Below are positions 51,700-60,135 of a DNA stretch of 64,000 nucleotides, one piece after another. The stretch is from a virus. The position numbers and the translations under genes were made by a program. Location of the stretch: IMG/VR virus record IMGVR_UViG_3300009430_000004, positions 154,089-218,088 of that record, one strand, 5' to 3'. The notes beneath the pieces were generated by a model. The model did not search any database, was not told where the DNA came from, and worked only from the letters and a program-made list of their open reading frames with translations. The first letter of the stretch is position 1; each line of letters begins with the position of its first letter.

Positions 51700-52350
51700 A
51701 TGAATATAGGTGTATATACAGGAAGGCTCGTTCTCATAATGGGAGATGAGTTCTGTGAAGTTGAGCTATATCGTGAGGGGAAGAAGCTCAAAAAGGGTCT
51801 AGGGTATATAAAAGGCTCTATAGTTTATATCTATAGAGGGAAGATGGAGAAATTCAAGAAATCTGAATTGGTAGCTGGAATATATCTGGACAGGAATGAT
51901 AATTACGTATTCGTGGAACCAACAAGAGATGAAGCTATTAAATACAGCATAGATAATATATCTGAGCTAGATATAGACAAAATCTTTAATGAAGTTGGTG
52001 AAAATGAAGATGATTTTGTTCAGCCAGAAGACATCGAGATTATAAATAACAATTCGGAAGTTTATATTCCGACAATTAAGGATGATGATGACTTTTTAAA
52101 GTATATTGTCAAGAAAGTCATAATCGACAAAAAGATTAATCTGAAAAACTATAAAGATAAGTTCACAAGCCAGTATGACCTCAACAATATGAAATCAGGG
52201 TTAAATAAAGATACCAAGATGACTGTACCTAACTTTAAGAAGTGGTGTGAGGCTCTTGGTATCACTTGGGAAATGAGGATATTTGATGCTGGCGTGGATA
52301 AGTTGAATCCATTACCCGATGATATATTTATAGAAAGTGACAATTTTTAG
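51700..52350 (+). CDS. Hypothetical protein
   Basis: 216 residues from ATG 51700 after GAGGGGTG. A beta-rich first 80 residues (GVYTGRLVLIMGDEFCEVELY, KGSIVYIYRG) resembles an SH3/KOW-like barrel. An acidic linker and a helical C-terminal domain (MTVPNFKKWCEALGITWEM) follow. Function unknown. Confidence 0.65.
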   Translation: MNIGVYTGRLVLIMGDEFCEVELYREGKKLKKGLGYIKGSIVYIYRGKMEKFKKSELVAGIYLDRNDNYVFVEPTRDEAIKYSIDNISELDIDKIFNEVGENEDDFVQPEDIEIINNNSEVYIPTIKDDDDFLKYIVKKVIIDKKINLKNYKDKFTSQYDLNNMKSGLNKDTKMTVPNFKKWCEALGITWEMRIFDAGVDKLNPLPDDIFIESDNF

Positions 52351-52394
52351 GAGGGGTGGTTAATCCGCCCCTCCCATATATATATATATGGGAG
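52350..52394 (+). promoter_or_regulatory. Two mutually exclusive hairpins over the ribosome site of 52403
   Basis: GGAGGGGTGG (52350-52359) pairs with CCGCCCCTCC (52365-52374). The same CTCCC (52371-52375) is the left end of a perfect 24-base palindrome to 52394 whose right arm holds GGGAG, part of the ribosome site of 52403. Only one can form. Confidence 0.55.
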
Positions 52395-52402
52395 ATGGGA
52401 AA

Positions 52403-52756
52403 ATGAATGATATTAAGATAAAATTAACTAGAGATCAATTGAATAATATTATAAAATTTCTAAATACTATTATGCAGAATGATATAACATCATTCTACTT
52501 ATATCTGGATATAACACCAGATAATCCACCTACACAAGAACAGTTGGACAAACTGTATGAGTGTATTGAACGAACAGTTAAGATTTATTATCCCGAAAAT
52601 ATTTTTTCTAAATTTGAGGTTGTGTACTTAGAGCAAGGAGTTAGTGTAGATTATGATATAGATACTCCGAAGCTTGAGGCATTCCTTTCGAGGGATATTA
52701 ATAATACAAGGAAAATTTCTGATCCTAATTACTCAGCGAGTAATATACTACAATAA
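52403..52756 (+). CDS. Hypothetical protein
   Basis: 117 residues from ATG 52403 after GGGAGATGGGAAA. Helical N-terminus (LTRDQLNNIIKFLNTIM), acidic middle. Initiation may be controlled by the hairpin at 52371-52394. Confidence 0.6.
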   Translation: MNDIKIKLTRDQLNNIIKFLNTIMQNDITSFYLYLDITPDNPPTQEQLDKLYECIERTVKIYYPENIFSKFEVVYLEQGVSVDYDIDTPKLEAFLSRDINNTRKISDPNYSASNILQ

Positions 52757-52769
52757 GGGGGGTTTAATA

Positions 52770-53108
52770 ATGGAAAATCAAATTAAACAACAAGACGACA
52801 CAATACATGCAAATTTGTCTGAAAATGCATCAATTACCTTTCACATGGGGAACCCACATGTGGTCATGACTATATCTGCTGAGGGAATAATTTCCTTTCC
52901 AGATTCAATCAAGGAAGCTAATGCAGATGAGATTGCAAAGCAGGTTATAACCTTATTAGAGGATAATACTGCAACTAAAGTCGCTAATCTAAAGCAAATA
53001 CTTAGAAGTGTGGATGGAAGAAAATTTGCTGATTATGGGACAATGAATTTTGTGAAAGCTGTGTTATTTGACAAAATTTATAATTTATATATTGGGGATG
53101 GTAAGTAA
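52770..53108 (+). CDS. Hypothetical protein
   Basis: 112 residues from ATG 52770 after AAGGGGGG. Strand-rich centre (ASITFHMGNPHVVMTISAEGIISF) then helices. Stops one base before the next start (TAATATG). Function unknown. Confidence 0.62.
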   Translation: MENQIKQQDDTIHANLSENASITFHMGNPHVVMTISAEGIISFPDSIKEANADEIAKQVITLLEDNTATKVANLKQILRSVDGRKFADYGTMNFVKAVLFDKIYNLYIGDGK

Positions 53109-53109
53109 T

Positions 53110-53913
53110 ATGGAGCGTTTAACATTTTTCGGAACAGGGTGTTTTAATAATACCAAACTTGGAAATAACAGTGGTTTCTTTATGGTAGAAGATAATTTAT
53201 TTATCATTGACTGCGGAGAGACAGTTTTTCATAGTATACTAAAATCAGGCGTTCTTAAATATGCCAAGGACATTACGGTTATGGTAACACATGGACATGG
53301 AGACCATGTAGGTAGCTTCACATCATTTGCTTTCCATGTGTTCTATTTCATGAATAAAAAGGTTACATTGGTTACAAATAATCAGGACGATATTGTTGGG
53401 GTGTTTAACAGACAGATGGGTAACATAACAAAGTATGTTAAGCTAAAGAGTACCAACAAAGATGGCTCAGTTTCTTTTAATATTGGATGTACTGATGTGA
53501 ATATACAGTATGTAAAAGTTGACCATGTTGACTACTTAAAGAGTTATGGACTAATAGTAAATATTAATAATCCTTTATCAGGAAAGGATAGTTTCTATTA
53601 TAGTGGTGATAGTAGCGATATTAAGCCATTTATATTAAGAAAGTTTGAAAGGGGAGAAATAGAATATATTTATCAAGACGTTACATTTAAGGAATATGAA
53701 AATCAACCTCATATGTCAGTATATAAGTTGATGGAAAAAATTCCTGCTGAAAAGAGAGATAAAGTATTCTGTATGCATTTAGATCCTGATTTTGATATTC
53801 AGATTGCAATGAATCTTGGATTCTCTATACCTCCCCGTACTACAGAAGGAGGCGTTATAAGATGTCAAAGTATATCAGGACAGATTTTAGAAACCATCCT
53901 ATACTATTCGTAG
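53110..53913 (+). CDS. Metallo-beta-lactamase-fold hydrolase (RNase Z-like)
   Basis: 267 residues from ATG 53110, after GGGGATGG. FIIDCGETVF and VTHGHGDHVGS (His61, His63, Asp65, His66) form the metal site. YYSGDSSD and FCMHLDPDFD supply further ligands. The closest pattern is RNase Z/phosphodiesterase-type members acting on RNA 3' ends or cyclic nucleotides. A phage role in RNA processing or in hydrolysing host signalling nucleotides is possible; the substrate is not determinable. Confidence 0.8.
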   Translation: MERLTFFGTGCFNNTKLGNNSGFFMVEDNLFIIDCGETVFHSILKSGVLKYAKDITVMVTHGHGDHVGSFTSFAFHVFYFMNKKVTLVTNNQDDIVGVFNRQMGNITKYVKLKSTNKDGSVSFNIGCTDVNIQYVKVDHVDYLKSYGLIVNINNPLSGKDSFYYSGDSSDIKPFILRKFERGEIEYIYQDVTFKEYENQPHMSVYKLMEKIPAEKRDKVFCMHLDPDFDIQIAMNLGFSIPPRTTEGGVIRCQSISGQILETILYYS

Positions 53914-54449
53914 ATAGGAGATTGTCTAAAGAGGAGAAAAAACCAGGTTTATACTATTATGCTATAAGACACGATGATGAACAGTGGCTTCCTGCAACAA
54001 TAGAAGAAGCTGTTCTCGTCAATCACTATGGGACAATCATCAGTAAAGAAAAGCTAGATTTAGATGTTCCTGAGTGGAGAGGTGGATATTATATCAACCT
54101 CAGTGAAGAAGAATCAGATGAATTTCTATATGTCAACAAGTTGGTGACATTGGATGAATATTTGGAGGAAGTTGGCTACGGTGTTAAGTGCAGAGTGTTT
54201 CTAGGTATACCATCAATACGAATTCATGGGAAAGAATATAAGGTAAGTATTTTTGATAGAAAAGGTTATTTCAACAAAGGTACTGCCTATATTTTTAATG
54301 ATTGGGTTTTACCATATAAAGGGACTTTACAAGAAACTGTAGGGAAATACTTGGAGCCAGGGGTTTATAAACATCATGAACATATCTTCCTTCTCTTTCC
54401 AATTTATGATGAGGAACATGTTTATAATATTGGGAATCTGGAGGAATGA
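53862..54449 (+). CDS. Hypothetical protein
   Basis: 195 residues, start after GAAGGAGG inside the previous gene (52-base overlap). Mixed alpha/beta (VLVNHYGTIISKEKLDLDVPEWRGGYYINL). Translational coupling to the hydrolase. Function unknown. Confidence 0.65.
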   Translation: MSKYIRTDFRNHPILFVDRRLSKEEKKPGLYYYAIRHDDEQWLPATIEEAVLVNHYGTIISKEKLDLDVPEWRGGYYINLSEEESDEFLYVNKLVTLDEYLEEVGYGVKCRVFLGIPSIRIHGKEYKVSIFDRKGYFNKGTAYIFNDWVLPYKGTLQETVGKYLEPGVYKHHEHIFLLFPIYDEEHVYNIGNLEE

Positions 54450-54727
54450 TTATTATGGCAAGGTGGATGAAGGGGGTACTCCTTCACACTGACGTAGGTG
54501 TGAAGTTGTTGTGCTTAAAGGGAAATGGTAGACCTTGGACTAAAGAAGAGTGTTTCAGATATTGCAATTTAAGACAAGACGAGTTTGACAATAAAGTGAG
54601 GTCTAACAGATTAGTATTAAAGGCATCATTGATAGATGCGACAAATAAAAAAGGTCGGGACTGGTATAAAGATGAGAATAACTTTAAAGAAGTATCAGTA
54701 TCTATCGACTATAACAGAATGCGGTAA
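54446..54727 (+). CDS. Hypothetical small basic protein
   Basis: 93 residues from ATG 54446 (ATGA overlap); ATG 54455 (MARWMKG) is an alternative start. Basic N-terminus, CLKGNGRPWTKEECFRYCN. Function unknown. Confidence 0.6.
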   Translation: MIIMARWMKGVLLHTDVGVKLLCLKGNGRPWTKEECFRYCNLRQDEFDNKVRSNRLVLKASLIDATNKKGRDWYKDENNFKEVSVSIDYNRMR

Positions 54728-54741
54728 CGAGTGTTTTTTAA

Positions 54742-54780
54742 TTCCTATTACAACAAGATTGTAATAGGAATATTTTTTAT
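54742..54780 (+). terminator. Intrinsic terminator
   Basis: TTCCTATTACAA pairs with TTGTAATAGGAA, followed by TATTTTTTAT. Confidence 0.85.
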
Positions 54781-54803
54781 ATTTTTTTAGGAGGTATTTT
54801 ATA

Positions 54804-55130
54804 ATGAATAAAAAAGAAGGAATAACAAAGATATTTAATGATTATGTAGAAAAAGGAGGTTGTGTGATGGATTTAATACCAAAGATTGAAGCTTTATACA
54901 ACGATGATGACATAACATTCAAGATTACTAATATAATAAAAGAAAAAACTATGTTCGGTTCAACAACTATAGAAGCCGAGTGTGTTCAGGATGGGGTAAC
55001 TGTTATAGTTACAATGCCGTATGATGTGGCTAATGATAATAAAAAGATAAAAGAGGTTTTGAAGCAGGCATATATGGCAAAACCTAAGCTCACTGAACAA
55101 GAAACTCTTAATGTAGGAGATATACTCTAA
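54804..55130 (+). CDS. Hypothetical protein
   Basis: 108 residues after AGGAGGT. Helical start, then strands (FKITNIIKEKTMFGSTTIEAECVQDGVTVIV). Upstream partner of the SbcC-like gene (30-base gap). Function unknown. Confidence 0.62.
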   Translation: MNKKEGITKIFNDYVEKGGCVMDLIPKIEALYNDDDITFKITNIIKEKTMFGSTTIEAECVQDGVTVIVTMPYDVANDNKKIKEVLKQAYMAKPKLTEQETLNVGDIL

Positions 55131-55160
55131 TACTATCAATCCGAGGATTGGGGTGAAAAG

Positions 55161-57830
55161 ATGAAGATAAAATATTTGTTATTAAAGAATTTTGCTAGTA
55201 TTTATACAGCAATGAAGAAAAAGGTAGTAGAAATAGACTTTAAAAAGTCTAAGAACAGAGTAATCCTATTAGTAGGAGATAATGGTACTGGTAAAACATC
55301 TTTATTGAGTGCTCTTCACCCATTTGCTTATCCAGGGAATATGGATGTGCGAGATACTGGAGAATTGATTTTAGATGAGGTTGATGGGTATAAAGAGGTA
55401 CATCTTGAAGATGACGGTACACTATATGTAATAAAACATCATTACTTATATACTAAGAATGGTAGAAATGTTAAAAGTTATATATCAAAAGATGGCACAG
55501 AAATGAATCCTAATGGAAATGTGACATCATTTAAAGAAATAATTTTATCAGAACTATCTCTGGAAATTGATTTCCTCAAGTTAATTAGGCTTGGTTCTAA
55601 TGTTACTAACTTTATAGATATGAAAGCATCTGAGCGTAAGAGTTTTACTTCAGAATTATTATCTGAGGTTGATGTGTATAGTAAGCTATATAAGAAGATT
55701 AATGAGGACAGTAGAGTTTTAAAGACTATGATGAAATCAGTAACTGATAAGCTAGAGAAGTTAAAAATCCTTGATGAAAAGGATGTCATAATAGTAATAG
55801 AATTATTAGAAGATAAGTTGACTTCGTTGAAAGAAGAGAAAGATTCGTACAATAGTCAAATTTGGTCTATAAATGGTTCTATTGGTACATTAATACCTGA
55901 AGGGGTTGAATCTTTCCTATATTCAATCAGGACAGATGAAGAATCATACAATGACATGGTTAGGGAGATAAAGACAAAGCAGAATAAGATAGATAAGATA
56001 CCAATGATTATAATGGGAAGTATTGAGGAATCTATATCCTCCGTAATGACTGAAATAACTAATAATGAAAATAAGATAGCTATGAACACAAATATGATAA
56101 ACTTCTACTTCACACAGTTGAATAATCTATATACTCAGAAGGAAGAGAGAGAAAATAATCTGAAGTATATAACTTCAGATTTAGAGTATACTAAGTTAAA
56201 CGACCTATATCTCGGTTTACATCGTGAGAAAGAGAAGTTGGATAAGCACTATAAAAATTATGAGCCTAAGTGTAGCAAAGATGATATGTTGTCGGCACTT
56301 AGACTTATGCAGGAAATAGAGCAGTTTGTGTCAAACATTCATACATTTAATCATAATGCTGTAACTAATGTTGTTAATCATATGCTGAATGATGAGGATG
56401 TAAATGATAATGTTCGACGTGAGATATCTAGTATTGATGATAAGATTCAGAAGAATAACTTCGAACTAATGAAGTTAAATAACATAGTTGGCAAGAAAGA
56501 CGGAGTATATGTACTATTCAAACCAACAGACTGTAAGTCCAGTAATTGCCCATATGTTAAGTTCTATGATGACCATGTTGATGCTAAGAAAGATTCTCCT
56601 GTTGAGAAACTTACTGCTGAAATAAAGAAACTTGAGAATAAACGAGAATTCTTTGAGTCTATGTATGATATTAATAAAAATATAGACTATATACTTCTCT
56701 TAATAAAATCAAATAATAAATTAATTGAGAAGTTACCTGAAGATTTCTTCAGTATAAAAAGAATTCTTAATTCAATTAAAGATTGTATACCCTTCTTTGA
56801 TGAAGATAATATCACTAATTATATAGCGGTGCTTGAGGAGTATGAGCATTATTTATCTATCAAGGAAAAGATAAAGGACATTAAGAAGGAATTATCTTTC
56901 ATTGAGAAGAATGCCACATCTCTTGCTACAATGCAGAAAGAGCTAGATGTGTTAGATAATGATATTTATAAACTTAATAATGACATTAACTCATTAAAGA
57001 AGGTCAACGAAATGTTAAGTGTGAGAAACGATAAATTATCAGACTTGAGAGAAGTTTATGAAGATTATAAAGATGGTCTTGATGAAATAAAGGACTTGAG
57101 TGATAAGGCTTCTAAGCTATTTGACAGTTTGGTAGAGCGTAGAAAGATACAGAAAAAGATAGATGAGTATATTGTCATCAAAAAGGATTATGAACGTAAA
57201 ATCTCAGTATTGGACGTTCAAATAAAGCAAGTTGACGAAGAGATAACAAACAATAAATTCAAATTAAGAGAGTTTGAGGCTCTTAAAGAAGAAAAAGCTA
57301 TCATCGAAGAACAATTCGATGATATAGACACTATAAAAGAAGCATTGTCATCTAATAAGGGAATGCCACTACTATTCATTCAGCTATACTTAAGGAAAAC
57401 TAAAGCTATTGTTAATGAGTTATTGAGTGAGTTATTCGGTGGTGAACTGGAAATAGATGATTTTGACATAAATGATAGAGAATTTAAAATACCTTATATC
57501 AAGAATGGTATTAGAGTTTCAGATATCATATCTTGTTCACAAGGTGAGAGAAGCTTTATATCTTTGGCAATATCATTTGCTCTAGTAAAGCAATCAATAG
57601 AGCGATATAATATCATGCTCTTAGATGAGATTGACTCAACTCTCGATATGACTAATAGACCAATATTCATAAAGATATTGGAAGAACAGTTAAAAGCAAT
57701 AGGCTCTGAACAGGTATTCTTGATAACACATAACAACATGTTTGATAATTACCCTGTTGACTTAATTATGACATCAGACATTGAAATAGATAATTACAAG
57801 AATACTAATGTTATCTTCAGGGCAGCATAA
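55161..57830 (+). CDS. SbcC/Rad50/T4 gp46-like SMC-type ATPase
   Basis: 889 residues. LLVGDNGTGKTSLLSAL (about 36-52) is Walker A. Two long coiled-coil arms surround a hook with DCKSSNCPY (about 457-463), a wider Cys spacing than the CxxC zinc hook. The C-terminal lobe has SCSQGERSFISLAISFAL (signature, about 792) and IMLLDEIDSTLDMTNR (Walker B/D-loop, about 821). With the SbcD-like nuclease at 11927 it would resect DNA ends and help degrade or recombine DNA. Confidence 0.9.
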   Translation: MKIKYLLLKNFASIYTAMKKKVVEIDFKKSKNRVILLVGDNGTGKTSLLSALHPFAYPGNMDVRDTGELILDEVDGYKEVHLEDDGTLYVIKHHYLYTKNGRNVKSYISKDGTEMNPNGNVTSFKEIILSELSLEIDFLKLIRLGSNVTNFIDMKASERKSFTSELLSEVDVYSKLYKKINEDSRVLKTMMKSVTDKLEKLKILDEKDVIIVIELLEDKLTSLKEEKDSYNSQIWSINGSIGTLIPEGVESFLYSIRTDEESYNDMVREIKTKQNKIDKIPMIIMGSIEESISSVMTEITNNENKIAMNTNMINFYFTQLNNLYTQKEERENNLKYITSDLEYTKLNDLYLGLHREKEKLDKHYKNYEPKCSKDDMLSALRLMQEIEQFVSNIHTFNHNAVTNVVNHMLNDEDVNDNVRREISSIDDKIQKNNFELMKLNNIVGKKDGVYVLFKPTDCKSSNCPYVKFYDDHVDAKKDSPVEKLTAEIKKLENKREFFESMYDINKNIDYILLLIKSNNKLIEKLPEDFFSIKRILNSIKDCIPFFDEDNITNYIAVLEEYEHYLSIKEKIKDIKKELSFIEKNATSLATMQKELDVLDNDIYKLNNDINSLKKVNEMLSVRNDKLSDLREVYEDYKDGLDEIKDLSDKASKLFDSLVERRKIQKKIDEYIVIKKDYERKISVLDVQIKQVDEEITNNKFKLREFEALKEEKAIIEEQFDDIDTIKEALSSNKGMPLLFIQLYLRKTKAIVNELLSELFGGELEIDDFDINDREFKIPYIKNGIRVSDIISCSQGERSFISLAISFALVKQSIERYNIMLLDEIDSTLDMTNRPIFIKILEEQLKAIGSEQVFLITHNNMFDNYPVDLIMTSDIEIDNYKNTNVIFRAA

Positions 57831-57861
57831 AGATAGTTAAGTATTTCTTAACTATCTTTTT
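57830..57861 (+). terminator. Intrinsic terminator
   Basis: AAGATAGTTAAG pairs with CTTAACTATCTT, followed by TTTGAA; a promoter core follows at once. Confidence 0.75.
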
Positions 57862-57863
57862 GA

Positions 57864-57883
57864 ATATATATTATTATGCTGTA
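57864..57883 (+). promoter_or_regulatory. TATATATTAT-core promoter
   Basis: ATATATATTATTATGCTGTA, almost the same 20 bases as at 20065-20081. Confidence 0.5.
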
Positions 57884-57923
57884 GATTAATTACAATATTT
57901 ATTTAAGTTTGGGAGGGTTCAAA

Positions 57924-58454
57924 ATGTTAAAAGAAAAAATGACAATGGAAGATTTAATGGCTAGGCTAAAGAAGATGGGACTTTATGCGTATAGTCACAG
58001 GGGAGAACAAAATGTTGTAACAATTGTCTATGGATACACTAATCCTGACTATGAAATAGGACAGGATACACACAATGTTTGCGGTGAAACACCATTTGAA
58101 ATCTTTGAAAAGATTACAGCATGGATTAATGACAAGAAGTTCTGGTTAGAACAAGATAAATATCTAGTTCTAGATTATGCAGAAAACCCATATAATATTG
58201 ACCTTAGTTACGAGCTTTTGAAAATGGGTTTCAAGTGTGCTGACATTGAATTAGAAGAAACTAACTTTGTAGCAGTTGATTGTAGATTCTGCTATATAAA
58301 TGAAAATAAAATATTCTGCTATGACGGAATCCTGAGATTTGATAATGTTGGTAATAAGTTCTCAACTATGGAGTACATTAAAGTATGGGTTGAGAAATTC
58401 AGCATATTCTTCCCAGGGAAGGAATTTGTACCTTGTAAAAACAAAGACATATAA
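57924..58454 (+). CDS. Hypothetical protein
   Basis: 176 residues from ATG 57924 after GGGAGGG; the in-frame TTG 57909 precedes the site. Alpha/beta (LMARLKKMGLYAYSHRGEQNVVTIVYG). A Cys/Tyr-rich strand region (AVDCRFCYINENKIFCYDG) may bind metal. Function unknown. Confidence 0.65.
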   Translation: MLKEKMTMEDLMARLKKMGLYAYSHRGEQNVVTIVYGYTNPDYEIGQDTHNVCGETPFEIFEKITAWINDKKFWLEQDKYLVLDYAENPYNIDLSYELLKMGFKCADIELEETNFVAVDCRFCYINENKIFCYDGILRFDNVGNKFSTMEYIKVWVEKFSIFFPGKEFVPCKNKDI

Positions 58455-58455
58455 A

Positions 58456-58490
58456 AATAGAGCTAGGAGAAATCCTAGCTCTATTTTTTT
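58456..58490 (+). terminator. Intrinsic terminator
   Basis: AGAGCTAGGA pairs with TCCTAGCTCT, followed by ATTTTTTTA. Confidence 0.85.
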
Positions 58491-58491
58491 A

Positions 58492-58521
58492 CGTAAAATC
58501 AAGACCAATAATTATATATTA
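58492..58521 (+). promoter_or_regulatory. Bipartite CGTAAA-N14-TTATATATTA promoter
   Basis: CGTAAA, exactly 14 bases, TTATATATTATAAT; 20 bases before the start of 58542. Confidence 0.65.
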
Positions 58522-58541
58522 TAATAGTGAGGTGATAGAAT

Positions 58542-58778
58542 ATGATAGGATTAAGAATACCAAAAACGGATCAACATATAAGACATGATAATTTTGATGA
58601 TGTCAAGGCTTATGTTGAAAAGGAATACCCAAATGTTAAATTTGATGAGCTGGACGATAATGTTAAAACAGGAATGCAAATGGAATATTATCTAACCAGT
58701 AAAATCAAGATACCTGATGGAGATGCTAGTAAGTATGTAATACCTTACTCCACAGGTATAGAAGAGGATAAAAAATAA
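58542..58778 (+). CDS. Hypothetical small protein
   Basis: 78 residues after GAGGTGAT. Acidic, mixed structure (DDVKAYVEKEYPNVKFDELDD). Sole gene between the terminators at 58456 and 58771. Function unknown. Confidence 0.62.
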   Translation: MIGLRIPKTDQHIRHDNFDDVKAYVEKEYPNVKFDELDDNVKTGMQMEYYLTSKIKIPDGDASKYVIPYSTGIEEDKK

Positions 58779-58808
58779 GGACATGGTTACCCATGCCTTA
58801 TTTTTTTG
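58771..58808. terminator. Bidirectional terminator
   Basis: AAGGACATGG pairs with CCATGCCTT (one wobble), flanked by AAAAAAT and ATTTTTTT. Confidence 0.8.
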
Positions 58809-58810
58809 TT

Positions 58811-59983
58811 TTAATCATCGTCATCTTCATCAGGAGATACTACTTCAATTACTTTGTAACTTCTTCCTCTTTCATCAGTAGCGTATCTTCCATCATCACT
58901 AAATTTAACTCTACCTATATCTTTCTTTCTTGGTAGAGGGTAGTCAAATACCTGTTGATTATTTTTATCTAATGCAACAAATTCCCAGTCTCCTGTGTCT
59001 ATCCATTTCTTAACGACAACTCTAACACCTCTATTTTCATATTCGATGTATTTACTTCCCTCTTCGCTTCTAAATGGATTTTCTACACTACTGAGTCTTT
59101 CTTCTATCAGACGGGAATATCTGTCCATTTCGATGTCAGACATACCATCATCCTTACTCTTTTCAATTTGTTCAACCAATGAATCAACTTCATCATCATC
59201 GTCATCATTATTTCTAGAACCAAACTCTTTAACAAAGTTGTTTCTTCCATACTTAAGAACATTCTTAAGATATGTAGTTGCAATCATTTCTGATGTAGCT
59301 CCACCTTGAGCGTTAGCTGCATTTGTCTTACCATCAGCCTTGATTTTAAGGTCTGCAATAGTTTTCTTAATAGATGATATTTCCTTGATAATACTAAGCT
59401 TGTTTTGCTTAGATGAAAGTATGGACATAATAAGGTCATTAACATACTTACTAACGCCCCTTGTCTTACTAGCCTCTAACCCCTCGTATTTCTTATCAAG
59501 TCTTTTACCAAACTTATTAACTTCATCAAGAAGATTGTATAAAAGAGTTAATTCTTCAGCAAACTCTTTCTTATAAGGATTTTCTTCCTTCTTAAGTTTG
59601 TCATAACTCTTTTTCTGTTCATCTATGATCCCGTCATCTATACCATCTTCACTGTCTTCTCTAAATATCTCATCTATATCAATGAGATTAGCCGCACTGG
59701 TAGCATCATAATCGTCATCATTGGAACCGTCTTCATTGGTGGATACGTTTCCAATTTCACCTGCCGACATGAACTCCAGGTCACTGAATTCCTTATTCTT
59801 CTTCTTTTTTTTCTTGTCCTTTTTCTTCTTAGATAAAGAAGATAAAGTAAATACTTCCTCTTTCTCCTCAGGCTCTTTTACCTTAGGAGGTGAAGGTATT
59901 GTACTTCTCAGAGTCTTAATCTCCGAGATAAGGCTATCTTTCTTAATAGGCATATTAATATTAATAGTGTACTGGTCGCTCAT
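58811..59983 (-). CDS. Large acidic coiled-coil protein, probable virion/assembly protein
   Basis: 390 residues from ATG 59983, after AGGAGGTG. Lys-rich run (KKKKDKKKKKKNKE) then a long acidic low-complexity section (DGSNDDDYDAT, EDSEDGIDDG). A helical middle (about 130-280) is followed by a compact C-terminal domain (VVVKKWIDTGDWEFVALDKNN) and an acidic end (PDEDDDD). The late promoter 60001-60013 supports a virion, scaffold or assembly role. No family recognised. Confidence 0.7.
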   Translation of the reverse strand: MSDQYTININMPIKKDSLISEIKTLRSTIPSPPKVKEPEEKEEVFTLSSLSKKKKDKKKKKKNKEFSDLEFMSAGEIGNVSTNEDGSNDDDYDATSAANLIDIDEIFREDSEDGIDDGIIDEQKKSYDKLKKEENPYKKEFAEELTLLYNLLDEVNKFGKRLDKKYEGLEASKTRGVSKYVNDLIMSILSSKQNKLSIIKEISSIKKTIADLKIKADGKTNAANAQGGATSEMIATTYLKNVLKYGRNNFVKEFGSRNNDDDDDEVDSLVEQIEKSKDDGMSDIEMDRYSRLIEERLSSVENPFRSEEGSKYIEYENRGVRVVVKKWIDTGDWEFVALDKNNQQVFDYPLPRKKDIGRVKFSDDGRYATDERGRSYKVIEVVSPDEDDDD

Positions 59984-60000
59984 AATAAACACCTCCTTAT

Positions 60001-60013
60001 TTATTATAGTGTT
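60001..60013 (-). promoter_or_regulatory. AACA-N6-TAA late promoter of gene 58811-59983
   Basis: Minus strand AACA CTATAA TAA, only 18 bases before the start codon. Confidence 0.6.
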
Positions 60014-60045
60014 TTTCTTATACTAAATTACATAGCTAAATAAAT

Positions 60046-60055
60046 TTATATATTA
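60046..60055 (+). promoter_or_regulatory. TATATATTAT-core promoter upstream of DNA polymerase
   Basis: TTATATATTATATAAG, about 80 bases before the polymerase start; an AACA site lies closer. Confidence 0.4.
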
Positions 60056-60102
60056 TATAAGTGATAATAAATACCATACCAATGGTTTTTAATTTTATTC
60101 TC

Positions 60103-60115
60103 AACAAAAATATAA
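60103..60115 (+). promoter_or_regulatory. AACA-N6-TAA promoter of DNA polymerase
   Basis: AACA AAAATA TAA, 20 bases before the start; the 13-base element is identical to that before 63455 (63412-63424). Confidence 0.5.
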
Positions 60116-60135
60116 TATGAGGGGAGTGATAATTA

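Noticed and set aside
54753-54765. AACA-N6-TAA match before gene 54804
   Set aside because: It lies entirely within the stem-loop of the terminator at 54742-54770, so it is probably a chance match.
58995-60026. Several long open frames antisense to 58811-59983
   Set aside because: They are Ser/Phe/Leu-rich mirrors of an acidic Lys-rich coding region and lack ribosome sites; the minus-strand gene has a promoter, site and terminator.
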